Below, in pieces: positions 34,619 to 44,216 of a DNA stretch of 64,000 nt. The notes below the pieces were generated by a model that saw only the letters and a program-made list of their open reading frames with translations, made no database searches and was not told the DNA's origin. A program made the position numbers and the translations under genes. Origin of the DNA: DASXAI01 sp963798445 (GTDB lineage Bacteria; Actinomycetota; Acidimicrobiia; Acidimicrobiales; Ilumatobacteraceae); NCBI GenBank assembly GCA_963798445.1, contig CAWCTH010000005.1:19977-83976 (forward strand), written 5' to 3'. Within the stretch, counting starts at the first letter, position 1. Every line of letters begins with the position of its first letter.

Positions 34619-35824
34619 GTGCGCGTCCTCATGCTGTCGAGCCTGTGGCCGCCCGCGGTGCTCGGCGGCGCCGAGGTCTACGCCGAGGAGCTCAGCCGCC
34701 ACTTGCAGGCCCGCGGCCATGAGGTCGGCGTTGTCACCCTCGGCGTCGAAGGCGACGACGTCGTTGCGTCGGTACCGGCGTGGCCGTACCGGCTTGACCA
34801 GTTCGCCGCCCAACCCCCGTGGAAGCGCGCCGCGTTCCATGCCATCGACATCGCCAACGTGCGGGCGCTGCGAACCGTGCTCGACGCCGTCGATCGCTTC
34901 CGGCCCGACGTCGTGCACTCGCACTCCATCCAGGGGATGTCGGCACTGCCGTTGGGCATCTCGGCTCGTCGTGATGTCGCCCACGTGCACACCATCCACG
35001 ACTACTGGCTTGTGTGCCAGCGGGCCTCGATGACGAACCGCGAGGGGCAGTCGTGCGAGCAGCAGTGCACGCCGTGTCACGCGGTCACCGCGATCCACCG
35101 GCGTGAACTCCACGGTCGCGGCCCGCAGGTCGTGCTGTGCGTGTCCGAGGCCACCGCGCGAGAGCACGTCAGGGTGCCGGAGATCCACGAGCGCATACGT
35201 GTCCTGCGGCTGCCCGACGGCGGTCGAGCCAGGCAGCAGCGGCGCGCCGTCGGGGCGACGCCGGTGTTCGGCTACCTCGGTCAGCTGGCGCCGCACAAGG
35301 GCGTGTTGACGCTCATCGACGCCTTCCAGCAGTTGCCTCCCGGCAGGGCGCGCCTGCGCATCGCCGGTCGAGGCTCGGTGGAGGCGGCGGTGGCCGCCCG
35401 GGCCGGCGGCGACATCGACTACGTCGGCTTCGTCGACGCGGCGGCCAAGGCGGACTTCCTGGAGTCGTTGGACTGCCTCGTGGTGCCGTCGGAGTGGCGC
35501 GAGCCGGGAGCCTTGGTGGTCAGCGAGGCGAAGGCCGAGCTGCTACCCGTCATCGGCGCTCGCATCGGCGGCATTCCTGAAGTCGTCCCAGCGTCGTGCG
35601 CCGACCTGCTGTTCACCCCGGGCGATGCCGGCGACCTGGTCCGGTCGCTCGCCCTGTTCGGCGCCGACCCGACCCGCTTTGCCGTGACGCCCGGTATCGG
35701 CGGCGGATGGGACGGGCACGTCGACGGCGTGGAGCACGCCTACAGGGACGCTCTGGACCTCGCCGGCGCCTCCGCGTGGGCCACGGCACCCATGCCGGTC
35801 TCGTCGACCGGCTCCAAGCCGTAG
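34619..35824 (+). CDS. Glycosyltransferase family 4
   Basis: 401 residues, GT-B fold. The N-terminal donor loop is SLWPPAVLGGAEVYAEELSR; a cysteine cluster (CQRASMTN...CEQQCTPC) lies around residues 140-160, as in a subgroup of family 4. The C-terminal donor domain has GYLGQLAPHKGVLTLIDAF and the E-x7-E motif in EPGALVVSEAKAE. GTG 34619 starts 14 nt after the Wzz-like stop, so it is probably co-transcribed. The last 85 bp overlap the convergent glycosyltransferase gene. Confidence 0.88.
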   Translation: MRVLMLSSLWPPAVLGGAEVYAEELSRHLQARGHEVGVVTLGVEGDDVVASVPAWPYRLDQFAAQPPWKRAAFHAIDIANVRALRTVLDAVDRFRPDVVHSHSIQGMSALPLGISARRDVAHVHTIHDYWLVCQRASMTNREGQSCEQQCTPCHAVTAIHRRELHGRGPQVVLCVSEATAREHVRVPEIHERIRVLRLPDGGRARQQRRAVGATPVFGYLGQLAPHKGVLTLIDAFQQLPPGRARLRIAGRGSVEAAVAARAGGDIDYVGFVDAAAKADFLESLDCLVVPSEWREPGALVVSEAKAELLPVIGARIGGIPEVVPASCADLLFTPGDAGDLVRSLALFGADPTRFAVTPGIGGGWDGHVDGVEHAYRDALDLAGASAWATAPMPVSSTGSKP

Positions 35825-36870
35825 AGCTGCCGTAGGGCCGAGTCCTGCGACGTGGCCGCCGTCCGGGACACGAACTCGGCCGATTCCTTCATGGCGCTGC
35901 GCCAGCGCTCGAGGTCGTCGAGCGCCAGCACCTGTTGCGCCATGTCGATCGGGGTGGCGGCGAGGCGTTCCACGCCGGCGTGGCGTACGGGCGCGATGTC
36001 GCGCGCCACGATCGGCAGACCCACGGTGGCCGCTTCGAGCACGGTCACCGGGTTGCCCTCCCATGCCGCGGTGTGGACGTACGCGTGGGCGCCGGCCAGC
36101 TCCCTGAGCACCGTCTCCCGAGGCTGCCATCCGGTCACCGTCACGCCGCTGTCGCGCAGTAGCTGCTCGAGGGGCTCGTCGCCGCCACCGACCCACCGCC
36201 ACTCGCGGTTGCCGCCGAGCAGCCGCGCATCGCGCGCCGCGGCAGCGAAGAACGCCGGATCCTTCTGCGGCCGGATGCGACCCACGGCAACGACCGGTCC
36301 ACCGTCGGCTTCGGCACTCGTGATGAGGTCGAGCGGCAGCTGGACGTGGTGAGGAACGAGGACCACGGTGGCCGGACGAGGCAGCTTGTGGGCCAGCACC
36401 TGCTCCCAGGCACCGACGGCGGCTACGGCGTCGGTGCGGAAGGAGAGTCCGGCTTCCATGAGCCAGTAGCCGGCGCGCACGATGCCAGGGACGTCGCGAC
36501 GCTGGAAGGCGTAGCAGTGCGGTGAGTACACGATGCGCGCGCCATAGGTGCGGCACGCGGCGCGGACGTAGCCGCCGGCATAGGACGAGTGGGCGTGAAT
36601 GACGTCGGGCCGGAGTCGCTTGACCGTGCGCTGCACGGCGAGGAGCTGGGCCAACTTGCCCGACGGGAGGTCGATCAGCTCGGCCCGGCCGTGGAGCCCG
36701 TTGCCGATCTGCGAACCCGGGCGGCGGTACGCCAGCACCACGTGCTCGACGTCAGGGAGGCTGGCGACGTAGTCGGTGAGCACCGCCGCGACACCGCCGC
36801 CGTACGCCTCCACGACGTGAAGAACGAGGGGCTTGGTGCGACCGATCTTGGGGGGACGAGATGTGCTCAT
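35740..36870 (-). CDS. Glycosyltransferase family 4
   Basis: 376 residues. The N-terminal VLHVVEAYGGGVAAVLTDY is a typical GT-B acceptor-domain start; RPDVIHAHSSYAGGYVR follows. The nucleotide-sugar domain shows VVAVGRIRPQKDPAFFAAAA and TAAWEGNPVTVLEAATVGLPIVA, the E-x7-E-like motif. Donor and acceptor unknown. The C-terminus overlaps the neighbouring convergent gene by 85 bp. Confidence 0.87.
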   Translation of the reverse strand: MSTSRPPKIGRTKPLVLHVVEAYGGGVAAVLTDYVASLPDVEHVVLAYRRPGSQIGNGLHGRAELIDLPSGKLAQLLAVQRTVKRLRPDVIHAHSSYAGGYVRAACRTYGARIVYSPHCYAFQRRDVPGIVRAGYWLMEAGLSFRTDAVAAVGAWEQVLAHKLPRPATVVLVPHHVQLPLDLITSAEADGGPVVAVGRIRPQKDPAFFAAAARDARLLGGNREWRWVGGGDEPLEQLLRDSGVTVTGWQPRETVLRELAGAHAYVHTAAWEGNPVTVLEAATVGLPIVARDIAPVRHAGVERLAATPIDMAQQVLALDDLERWRSAMKESAEFVSRTAATSQDSALRQLYGLEPVDETGMGAVAHAEAPARSRASL

Positions 36871-37086
36871 GAGTTAGGCCTGCTCCAAGAGACACGCCAC
36901 GTGCCGCCCGCACTCGTGGTTGTTGCGTGAGGACAATACCGGACTGATTCCTTGGGTGAGGAGTTGTGCGCGAAGGTCACATGCGGGTGTCGGGGGAACC
37001 CGTTCCCGCCGACATGCGCCGACGAGGCTCCGCTACGGTACGGGTTGCGGGCGCACCAGCGAGTGTCATGCCAGGTGGAGGAAATC

Positions 37087-38280
37087 ATGTCAAAGCCGAC
37101 CTCTCGACGCGCCCAGCGGCCGCTCAGGCTGGGACTGGGTGCGTTCGGCCTGGTCGCCATCATCTTGGCCGTGGTGTTCGCCGGCGGACCAGCGCTGCAC
37201 CGCTTGGTGACAGGCGCCAAGGCGGTGTCCTCGATCGATGCGTCCGACGCGAAACGAGCAGTGCGCTTCGGGCCGCGGCGGGCGGGCGGTGGCGCCACGG
37301 TGGGCCAGACCATCGGCGGTATCGCCAACGCCGCTCAGTTCGTGTTCTACGACGATGCCACCTTGAACCGTGAGCTCGACGGCATTCAGAACACCGGTGC
37401 CGGTTGGGTGCGCTTCGACTTCCTGTGGACGGCCATCGAGCCCGACAACAACCAGTGGAGCTTCGAGCAGTACGACAAGGTCGTGGCGGCGGTCCGCAGC
37501 CGTGGTCTGCAGATCCTGGGCGAGCTGGACTTCACGCCGCCGTGGGCCCGGGCGGCGAGTTGCACCTCGAGCGACAAGTGCCCGCCCGGCAACATGGCCG
37601 AGTGGCAGGAGTTCCTCCGCACCACGGTGACGCGCTACAAGGCCAGCGTCTCGCACTGGGAGATCTGGAACGAGCCCAACCTCCGCGGCTTCTGGGCGTC
37701 GGGACCCGACCCGGCCGCGTATACCGAACTGCTCAAGGCGTCGTACCCGGCCGTGAAAGAGGCCGACCCGAACGCCGTGGTGATCACCGGGGGTCTCGCA
37801 CCAGCAGGTGTTCGGGACGCCGATCGTTACCCGCCGCTCGACTTCTTGAAGGGCATGTACGCCGCTGGTGCGCAGGGATCCTTCGATGCCTTCGGCATGC
37901 ATCCGTACACCTACCCCTTCACGCCCGATGAGCCGGCGGTCTACAACAACTTCGCCAACCTCGGCCTGTACTACGACGTCATGGTGGCCAACGGTGATCA
38001 GGCCAAGCAGGTCTGGTCCACCGAAGCCGGCGCGCCGACCGGTACGTACGTGAGCAGCGACCGGCGGGCCGTCTCCGAGGCCCAGCAGGCGCTCACGGCC
38101 AAGCGCATCTACGAGATCGCCGCACAGCGGCCGTGGATGGGTCCGGTGTTCTGGTTCTGCTTCCGCGACTACGGCCCGAACCTGGGCGACATCGAGCAGA
38201 ACTTCGGCATCCTGCGCAACGACTGGTCGCCGAAGCCGGCCTACGACGCTTTCGTGACGTCCATGGAGCTTCCGATCTGA
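37087..38280 (+). CDS. Membrane-anchored glycoside hydrolase (clan GH-A, GH39-like)
   Basis: 397 residues. One N-terminal membrane span (LGLGAFGLVAIILAVVFAGG) would anchor the enzyme outside. A (beta/alpha)8 hydrolase follows: WVRFDFLWTAIEP, HWEIWNEPNLRGFW with the acid/base Glu196, and QVWSTEAGAP with the nucleophile Glu313, the two-glutamate pattern of clan GH-A. Hydrolases of this type in polysaccharide loci trim or release the polymer during export. GGAGG lies 6 nt before ATG 37087. It is divergent from the GT at 35740-36870. Confidence 0.85.
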   Translation: MSKPTSRRAQRPLRLGLGAFGLVAIILAVVFAGGPALHRLVTGAKAVSSIDASDAKRAVRFGPRRAGGGATVGQTIGGIANAAQFVFYDDATLNRELDGIQNTGAGWVRFDFLWTAIEPDNNQWSFEQYDKVVAAVRSRGLQILGELDFTPPWARAASCTSSDKCPPGNMAEWQEFLRTTVTRYKASVSHWEIWNEPNLRGFWASGPDPAAYTELLKASYPAVKEADPNAVVITGGLAPAGVRDADRYPPLDFLKGMYAAGAQGSFDAFGMHPYTYPFTPDEPAVYNNFANLGLYYDVMVANGDQAKQVWSTEAGAPTGTYVSSDRRAVSEAQQALTAKRIYEIAAQRPWMGPVFWFCFRDYGPNLGDIEQNFGILRNDWSPKPAYDAFVTSMELPI

Positions 38281-38288
38281 GCGTGGGC

Positions 38289-39395
38289 TCACGGGGTGTC
38301 CTTGCGGCTGGTCATCTGGTCGAACAATTTGACGAACTGGTCGGCGACGTCCACCCACGACATCTCTAGTGCCCACGTTCGGGCCTGCTGAACCACGGCG
38401 TCGTCGATGGTGTCGACGGCGGCAAGGGCGTCGCGCCACGAGCCTGGCTCGAGCGGATGGTGGACAAGGCGGGCGTGGCCACCGGCTACTTCGCGGAAGG
38501 CCGGGATATCGCTGGCCACGACCGGCACGCCGAGCTGCATGGACTCGATGACGGGTAGGCCGAAGCCTTCGTGCAGGCTGGGAATGACCACGACGGCAGC
38601 GCCGCCATAGCGCCGGCCCAGCTCGTCGTCGTCGATCCAGCCGAGGTGGCGGACGCGATCGCGGCAGCCCGATTGGTCGATCAATTGGTCGAGGTGCTGC
38701 TGTTCGGCGGCGCTGATCGGACCGGCGAGCACGAGGTCGAGATCGAGGCCCCCCAGCGCGAACGCCCGAACGAGGGTGTCCACGTTCTTGTGCGGCATGA
38801 GCGACCCGACGTACAGCGCGTAGGGGCGCTCGCCGGCAGCCGGCGTCGTGCGTTCCACGGTGGTGATGTGCGCCGATGCCGCTTCACCGATCACCGAGAC
38901 CCGAGATGGATCGATCGCCACGAACGCGTCCAGGCTCATGTGGGTGAATTCACTGACGCACACGACGTGGGTCGCGGTCCGGCAGGCGCGGGGGAGCGCC
39001 GCAACGAAGCGGAGATGGCGGCCCAAGGTGTCGTAGCGGGGCGCCACGACGGCGCGCACGTCGTGCACCACCATCACCGATGGCACCGCGAGGTGGCGCA
39101 GCGTCATCTCGGGGTAGGGGATGAGTACGACATCGGCGCCGGATCGGCTGGCGATGCGCCCGAGGTTGGCCTCCCGCCACGCCGTACGGGCGGCGAACCC
39201 CTGCGTCGCCGCGGGAGCGGCGATGATGGTGGCCGCCGGTGTGTGCGCGAACTCGGCCGGCCGGCTGGTGATGATGTCCAGGGCCACGTCGTCGCGGTCG
39301 TAGAGGGCGCCGGCCAGGCTGCGGATGTAGGTGCGGAGGCCGCCGAGGTTCGGCTTCACAACGGCGGCGTCGACGAGGATGCGCCGGCGATTCAC
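38289..39395 (-). CDS. Glycosyltransferase family 4
   Basis: 368 residues: ILVDAAVVKPNLGGLRTYIR, HVVCVSEFTHMSLD, YALYVGSLMPHKNVDTLVRAF, VVVIPSLHEGFGLPVIESMQLGVPVVASD (E-x7-E). Its ATG overlaps the stop of the flippase (39392-39395), so the two are translationally coupled. The motif set resembles mannosyl/rhamnosyl transferases of this family, but specificity cannot be read from sequence. Confidence 0.9.
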   Translation of the reverse strand: MNRRRILVDAAVVKPNLGGLRTYIRSLAGALYDRDDVALDIITSRPAEFAHTPAATIIAAPAATQGFAARTAWREANLGRIASRSGADVVLIPYPEMTLRHLAVPSVMVVHDVRAVVAPRYDTLGRHLRFVAALPRACRTATHVVCVSEFTHMSLDAFVAIDPSRVSVIGEAASAHITTVERTTPAAGERPYALYVGSLMPHKNVDTLVRAFALGGLDLDLVLAGPISAAEQQHLDQLIDQSGCRDRVRHLGWIDDDELGRRYGGAAVVVIPSLHEGFGLPVIESMQLGVPVVASDIPAFREVAGGHARLVHHPLEPGSWRDALAAVDTIDDAVVQQARTWALEMSWVDVADQFVKLFDQMTSRKDTP

Positions 39396-40915
39396 GTGGC
39401 TGCCTTCGTGCGGCCTTCGCGGCGGCTCATGTCGCGCAGCGCGGACGTGAGCAGCGTCCGGTCCAGGATCAGCACGCCGGCGAGGTAGACGGCGACGCCG
39501 GTCACCACGCCGGCCAGGAGGACGGCACTACGGGGGGCGACCGGGTCGAGGGCCTGCTGGACGCCGATCACCGCCGCGACCATGACGCCGCTGGCGATCA
39601 GGATGCCGCGGAGAGCCACGACTTGGCGCATGAAGCCGAGGCCGGTGATCCGACGGACGAAGAAGAAGCTCAACGGCACCACGATCCACCCGGTCACGGT
39701 GAATGCGATCGCCACCCACACGATGCTGAAGCGCGCCGCGATGATGGACGCCGGGGCGCCGAGCGCCACCTGGGCGCCGATGACGATGAGCCCGGCGCGG
39801 GGATGCCCGCGCGACTCGCAGGCATACGCATGCAGGCGCACGAGTGCCAGGCGCAGACCGTTCAGCGAGAGGATCTGGAGGGCGGGCACCGCGGGCAGCC
39901 ATTGGGGCCCGAACACGACCAAGACGAGATCGTGGGCGACGACGGCGGTGCCCAAGGTGAGGGGCACGTAGAGCGCGCACACGTAGCGCTCGACGCGCAT
40001 CAGCGTGTCCTGGAACCGGGCGCGCTCGTCTTGCAGCGTGGCCAGCACGGGTTCGAGCACGCCGCCGATGGCGTCGAGCAGCCGATCGAGCGGGAGGAAC
40101 AGGAACCGGTAGCCCAGGCTGTACTGGCCGAGGGCGTCGGCGCCGAGCTGGCGGCCCACGACGATGCTGTCGATGCTGCCCTGGGCCACGATCAGCAGCC
40201 GAGTGCCGCTGGCGGCGATGCTGAAGCCGAGCAGATCCTTCAACGTGGCGAGGTGCATCGACAGCTGTGGTCGCCACACGCCCGCACGGGTGGCGAACAT
40301 CCAGGCCAGACTGGTCGCCACGAAGGACTCGGTGACGGCCATGCCGGCCAGGGACCACAGGCCGGCGTTGGCGATGGCCATCACCACACCGACGGCGGCA
40401 CCGGCGGCCGTGGCGATCGTGGACGAGAGCACGAAGTCGCGAATGAAGAGGCGGCGCACCAGCATGGAGTTGGGCACGCCCTCGAAGCCCCGCAGCAGGA
40501 ACATGACGCTGAGCACGCGCAGCAGCGGCCCCAGCTCGGGTTCGCTGAACCACGTGGCGATCGTGCCGGCCGTGGCGAACACGACGACCATGAGCACGAG
40601 CCCGCAGAGTCCGCTGGTCGTGAAGGCCACGGCCACGTGGCGGCGCGTGATCTGCTGGCGCTGGACGAGGGCCTGGGCGAAGCCGAGGGCGCCGAGCAGC
40701 GTGCCGACGTTGATGACCACGAGGGCCAGCGCCATGGCGCCGAAGTCGCTCGGCGCCAGCAGCTTCGTGAGCACGATCTGCACGGCGAGGCGCACGACTT
40801 GCTGGGTGCCCTGGTTGAAGGCGCCCCAGCGCAGCCCTACCGACGCCCGCACGGCGAGCTGATCGGAGGCCGGGCGAGCGCTGAGCTCGCTGTCAGAGTC
40901 GGCGAAGGTGTGCAT
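39392..40915 (-). CDS. Lipopolysaccharide/EPS flippase (Wzx/WzxC type)
   Basis: 507 residues, about 12-14 membrane spans of the MATE/MVF-like flippase superfamily. The N-terminus LRWGAFNQGTQQVVRLAVQI followed by TKLLAPSDFGAMALALVVIN is the WzxC-type signature. It would move the lipid-linked repeat unit across the membrane. It lies between a GT-C enzyme (7 nt upstream) and a GT4 gene (4-nt overlap), forming a three-gene minus-strand operon. Confidence 0.9.
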   Translation of the reverse strand: MHTFADSDSELSARPASDQLAVRASVGLRWGAFNQGTQQVVRLAVQIVLTKLLAPSDFGAMALALVVINVGTLLGALGFAQALVQRQQITRRHVAVAFTTSGLCGLVLMVVVFATAGTIATWFSEPELGPLLRVLSVMFLLRGFEGVPNSMLVRRLFIRDFVLSSTIATAAGAAVGVVMAIANAGLWSLAGMAVTESFVATSLAWMFATRAGVWRPQLSMHLATLKDLLGFSIAASGTRLLIVAQGSIDSIVVGRQLGADALGQYSLGYRFLFLPLDRLLDAIGGVLEPVLATLQDERARFQDTLMRVERYVCALYVPLTLGTAVVAHDLVLVVFGPQWLPAVPALQILSLNGLRLALVRLHAYACESRGHPRAGLIVIGAQVALGAPASIIAARFSIVWVAIAFTVTGWIVVPLSFFFVRRITGLGFMRQVVALRGILIASGVMVAAVIGVQQALDPVAPRSAVLLAGVVTGVAVYLAGVLILDRTLLTSALRDMSRREGRTKAAT

Positions 40916-40922
40916 CAGCGCC

Positions 40923-42806
40923 TCAGCGCCCGGCGAGCGGCGGACACGACGCCAACCCGTCTGCGGAGCTTCCGTAGAGGTAGGCCGTGGTGGTGCGCAA
41001 ACCGAACAAGCGGTGATGCTGGACGCGGTCGAGCAGCACGTAGCCCGGCGGCGCCGTGGATTCGCCCGAAACGATGGCGCAGCGGACGAAGTCGGGGAAG
41101 TACGCGTCGTAGGTGGCGGGCGGGTACACGGTCAGCTCGTCCACGATGATGTCCGGACGAGCTACCCCGCGGTAGTGGTAGCCGACCCAGTCGAAGCCGG
41201 CATCCACGTTGGCCGGCGCGTAGCCCAGCTCCACCAGCCGGTCCCCGCCGTGCCAGCGCAGCTCCAGCAGGTCCTGGCTGTCGACGGCGGAGATGACCCC
41301 TAGCAGGGCGATGGGCACGAACACGATGGCGGTCAACGTCAACCGGCGGCGGTTCGGCGCCCGCTCGACGCGGTTGTCGAGGGCGAGGATCGTGAGGCCG
41401 ATCACCACAGGGATCAAGTAACGATCGTAGATCGCGCGGTAAGCGAGATTGACCGCAAGAACGCCGAGGGTGCCGACGATGGTCCAGATGAGGGTGATGC
41501 GGGTGAGCGCGGTGGTCCTGGAGACCAGGTCAACAAGCTCGTGGCGGTCACGCCGGCGAGCCGCGGCCCACAGCCGCTGGAGGGCGTCGACGACACCCAC
41601 CGTGGCGACGAACAGGGTGACGGCGGCCAGCACCTGCACCACGCCCCACGAAAAGTGGTCGAACAGGTGAGGGAAGGCGACGTCGGTGCCCTGGTATCCG
41701 CCGGCCTCCTGGAGCGAGTTGCCGACGAGGAGGGAGCCGTCTCGCCGGTCGAGCAGCATCCCGCCGGCGGTCACGGTGAGCGCGATCAACGCGAGACCGA
41801 CGCGGCCGCGGCCCGACCGGCTCCAGCGGCGCATGACACCGATGGTGCGCCCGAACCAACCCGTCAGGATGCCGACCGGCGTGAGGAACACGGCGAGGGT
41901 GGTGGCCGCTTGGTAGAGGCGCGCCACCTGGCCGGTGATGGAGCCGCGGACGATGGCCATCGTGGGTCCCTCGAGCGGCGTCGTCAGCATGAGCACGGCC
42001 ACCGCCAGCAGCACGGCAAGGCCGACGGCGACGATGACCCGGCGCTCGCGCGCTTTGGCGTTCGGGTGGGTGAACAGCGCCGCCAGCACGGCCAGCGGCG
42101 CAGCGATGGCGGCCTGTCGGATGGAGCCGCCCCACGTCCCGATCAGCGCGACCGCGACGAGGGTGGCGAGCGGCAGGCGGCCGTTGGTGGCCCACCGCTG
42201 CCAGGCCACGACGCCGAGCACCACGCACGCCAGCTGTGCCAGCAAGGCCGGCTGCTCGGTCATGTAGGTGGAGACGGTGGAGCCGAAGCCCAGCATGACC
42301 ACGAGCGTCAACGGCGCGATCGGCCAGAGGGCACGGGCACGGCTGCGCCTGGCGAGGACGGCCGTGAGTACGAGCGAGCCGGCCGCCGCCAGGATGCTCA
42401 GCACCCGGAGGCCGGCCACCGAGCTGCCGGTGATCGGCGAGAGCAGCTTCGATGCCAGCAGCTGCCCGAGAAGACTGGTGTCGTTCCAACCGACGCCTTC
42501 GAGGTGGCCGTCGTCCAGGAAGCGCTGAGCGATGCGCAGGTAACCCCAATCGTCGCTGTAGGCGCGATGGATGGCACCACTGAGCACGGACCACAGGACG
42601 GCGCCGACGAAGAAGACGACGGTGGCGGCTACGGCGGCGATGCCCCAGGTGGCGTGCGCCGTCTCGTGGCGTGCGGGCCGGGTGGCGGTTGTCACCACGC
42701 CGGCATCGTCTTCGTCCGGGTCGAGCCGCGACGGGTCAGCTCGCTGCGCACGGGCGCCTGAACCTCCTCCGGTCGCCGCGGTCGGGAGCGTCGCGCGCGA
42801 GGTCAC
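40923..42806 (-). CDS. Polytopic membrane glycosyltransferase-like protein (GT-C)
   Basis: 627 residues with ~11 membrane spans. The first external loop contains HRAYSDDWGYLRIAQRFLDDG, the acidic DD/DE motif and Tyr-Leu-Arg pattern of GT-C enzymes that use lipid-phosphate sugar donors (ArnT/PMT-like). The C-terminal ~110 residues are a soluble extracytoplasmic domain (DWVGYHYRGVARPDIIVDEL). It may add a decorating sugar outside the cell. The start may lie downstream of the Arg/Ala-rich first ~50 residues. Confidence 0.7.
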   Translation of the reverse strand: MTSRATLPTAATGGGSGARAQRADPSRLDPDEDDAGVVTTATRPARHETAHATWGIAAVAATVVFFVGAVLWSVLSGAIHRAYSDDWGYLRIAQRFLDDGHLEGVGWNDTSLLGQLLASKLLSPITGSSVAGLRVLSILAAAGSLVLTAVLARRSRARALWPIAPLTLVVMLGFGSTVSTYMTEQPALLAQLACVVLGVVAWQRWATNGRLPLATLVAVALIGTWGGSIRQAAIAAPLAVLAALFTHPNAKARERRVIVAVGLAVLLAVAVLMLTTPLEGPTMAIVRGSITGQVARLYQAATTLAVFLTPVGILTGWFGRTIGVMRRWSRSGRGRVGLALIALTVTAGGMLLDRRDGSLLVGNSLQEAGGYQGTDVAFPHLFDHFSWGVVQVLAAVTLFVATVGVVDALQRLWAAARRRDRHELVDLVSRTTALTRITLIWTIVGTLGVLAVNLAYRAIYDRYLIPVVIGLTILALDNRVERAPNRRRLTLTAIVFVPIALLGVISAVDSQDLLELRWHGGDRLVELGYAPANVDAGFDWVGYHYRGVARPDIIVDELTVYPPATYDAYFPDFVRCAIVSGESTAPPGYVLLDRVQHHRLFGLRTTTAYLYGSSADGLASCPPLAGR

Positions 42807-42863
42807 GCGTGGGGCTCTCTCTGAGACATGCTACCGACAGGAAACCGCACGGTACGGGCTCTG

Positions 42864-44003
42864 TCAGAGTCGCTGCCCGGGCCGACGTGTCGTCGACGGG
42901 CGGGACAGCAGGATGGAGATGGCCGCCGCCGAGCGCGGTGCCGAGGTGCCGTCGCCGTACGGCGAGGGCATCATGGCCAACCGAGCGTGCAGCCCGGGGA
43001 CGTCAGCCAGCAGCTGATCGATCCACGCGGTGATGAGCGGGCCGGGCGGGACGAGCTGTGCGAACGTGCCGAGGATCTCGGGCCGCTCGGTGGAGTTGCG
43101 CACCACCAGCACCGGCCGCTTGATGATGCTGGCCTCTTCTTGCACACCACCCGAGTCCGACACCAACAGCGCGGACTCGGCGGACAGGGCGAGGAACTCG
43201 CGGTAGCCCATCGGCTCGGCCACACGAAGGGGCTTCAGCAGACCCTCGAGGCCGAACGAGGCGATCTTGGCGCGGGTGCGGGGATGGAGCGGCAGGACCA
43301 CCGGCATGGGCACCGCACCGAGCTCGGTGAGGATGACCGCCAGTGTGTCGGGATCGTCGACGTTCTCGGGACGATGGAAGGTGGTGAGCACGAAGTTGGC
43401 CGCCTCGAGCTCGTGACGAGCCAGCACGGCCAGGCGCTCGTCGGGACCGGGCAGCAGGGACGCCACCGCGTCGACGACGGTGTTGCCGGTGAGGATCACC
43501 TTGTCGCCCCCGATGCCCTCCGCCGCCAGGTTGGCGCGGTTGGTCTCGGTCGGCGCGAGGCAGAGGTCGGCGAGGTGGTCGGCCACGACCCGGTTGTGCT
43601 CTTCGGGCATGGCTCGGTCGAAGCTGCGCAACCCGGCTTCAAGGTGCACCAGGGGGATGTTGGTGGCATTGGCGGCGAGGGCACCGGCGACGGTGGCGTT
43701 CGTGTCGCCGTGGACCACCACGACCGCCGGCGGGGCGGCGTGGAACGCGGCCTCGAGGCGGGACGTGGCGTCACCGATCTGCGTGCCGCGTGAGCGACCG
43801 CCGATCTCGAGCAGGAGATCGGGCCGGCCGATGCCCAGCTCGGCCAGGAACTGGCCCGACAGCTGCTCGTCGTAGTGCTGGCCGGTGTGGACCACGCGGG
43901 CCTGCTCACCGAACAACTTCACGAGCGGCGCGACCTTGATCAGCTCCGGTCGGGTGCCCAAAACGAAAGCGATACTCTTTGGGCCCAAGCCGACAGTCAC
44001 CAT
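42864..44003 (-). CDS. wecB: UDP-N-acetylglucosamine 2-epimerase (WecB/WbpI-like)
   Basis: 379 residues. It interconverts the C2 configuration of UDP-HexNAc (UDP-GlcNAc to UDP-ManNAc, or the 3-acetamido uronate form in WbpI). Motifs: VLGTRPELIKVAPL, HTGQHYDEQL, HGDTNATVAG, HLEAGLRSFDRAMPEEHNR, SDSGGVQEEA. Its position divergent to the aminotransferase operon (213-bp spacer) suggests a joint role in sugar-nucleotide synthesis. AGAGG is close to ATG 44003. Confidence 0.9.
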   Translation of the reverse strand: MVTVGLGPKSIAFVLGTRPELIKVAPLVKLFGEQARVVHTGQHYDEQLSGQFLAELGIGRPDLLLEIGGRSRGTQIGDATSRLEAAFHAAPPAVVVVHGDTNATVAGALAANATNIPLVHLEAGLRSFDRAMPEEHNRVVADHLADLCLAPTETNRANLAAEGIGGDKVILTGNTVVDAVASLLPGPDERLAVLARHELEAANFVLTTFHRPENVDDPDTLAVILTELGAVPMPVVLPLHPRTRAKIASFGLEGLLKPLRVAEPMGYREFLALSAESALLVSDSGGVQEEASIIKRPVLVVRNSTERPEILGTFAQLVPPGPLITAWIDQLLADVPGLHARLAMMPSPYGDGTSAPRSAAAISILLSRPSTTRRPGQRL

Positions 44004-44216
44004 GCCTCTTCTCTTGACGCTTTCGAACGAGCCGCCACGAGGCCAACGTACGGCAGGAGCTGGGCGCCCGGAATGGGCCAGACGGCCCGTAGACCCCCTG
44101 GTACGTGCTCGGTACCGTCCTGTTGCGGGCCGATCCCGTCGAGCTCGGCGAAACGGCTCCCCGATCGGCCCGTCTAAGCGCGTGAAACCCTTCCCGCCCC
44201 TTCGAGAGGAGATCCA

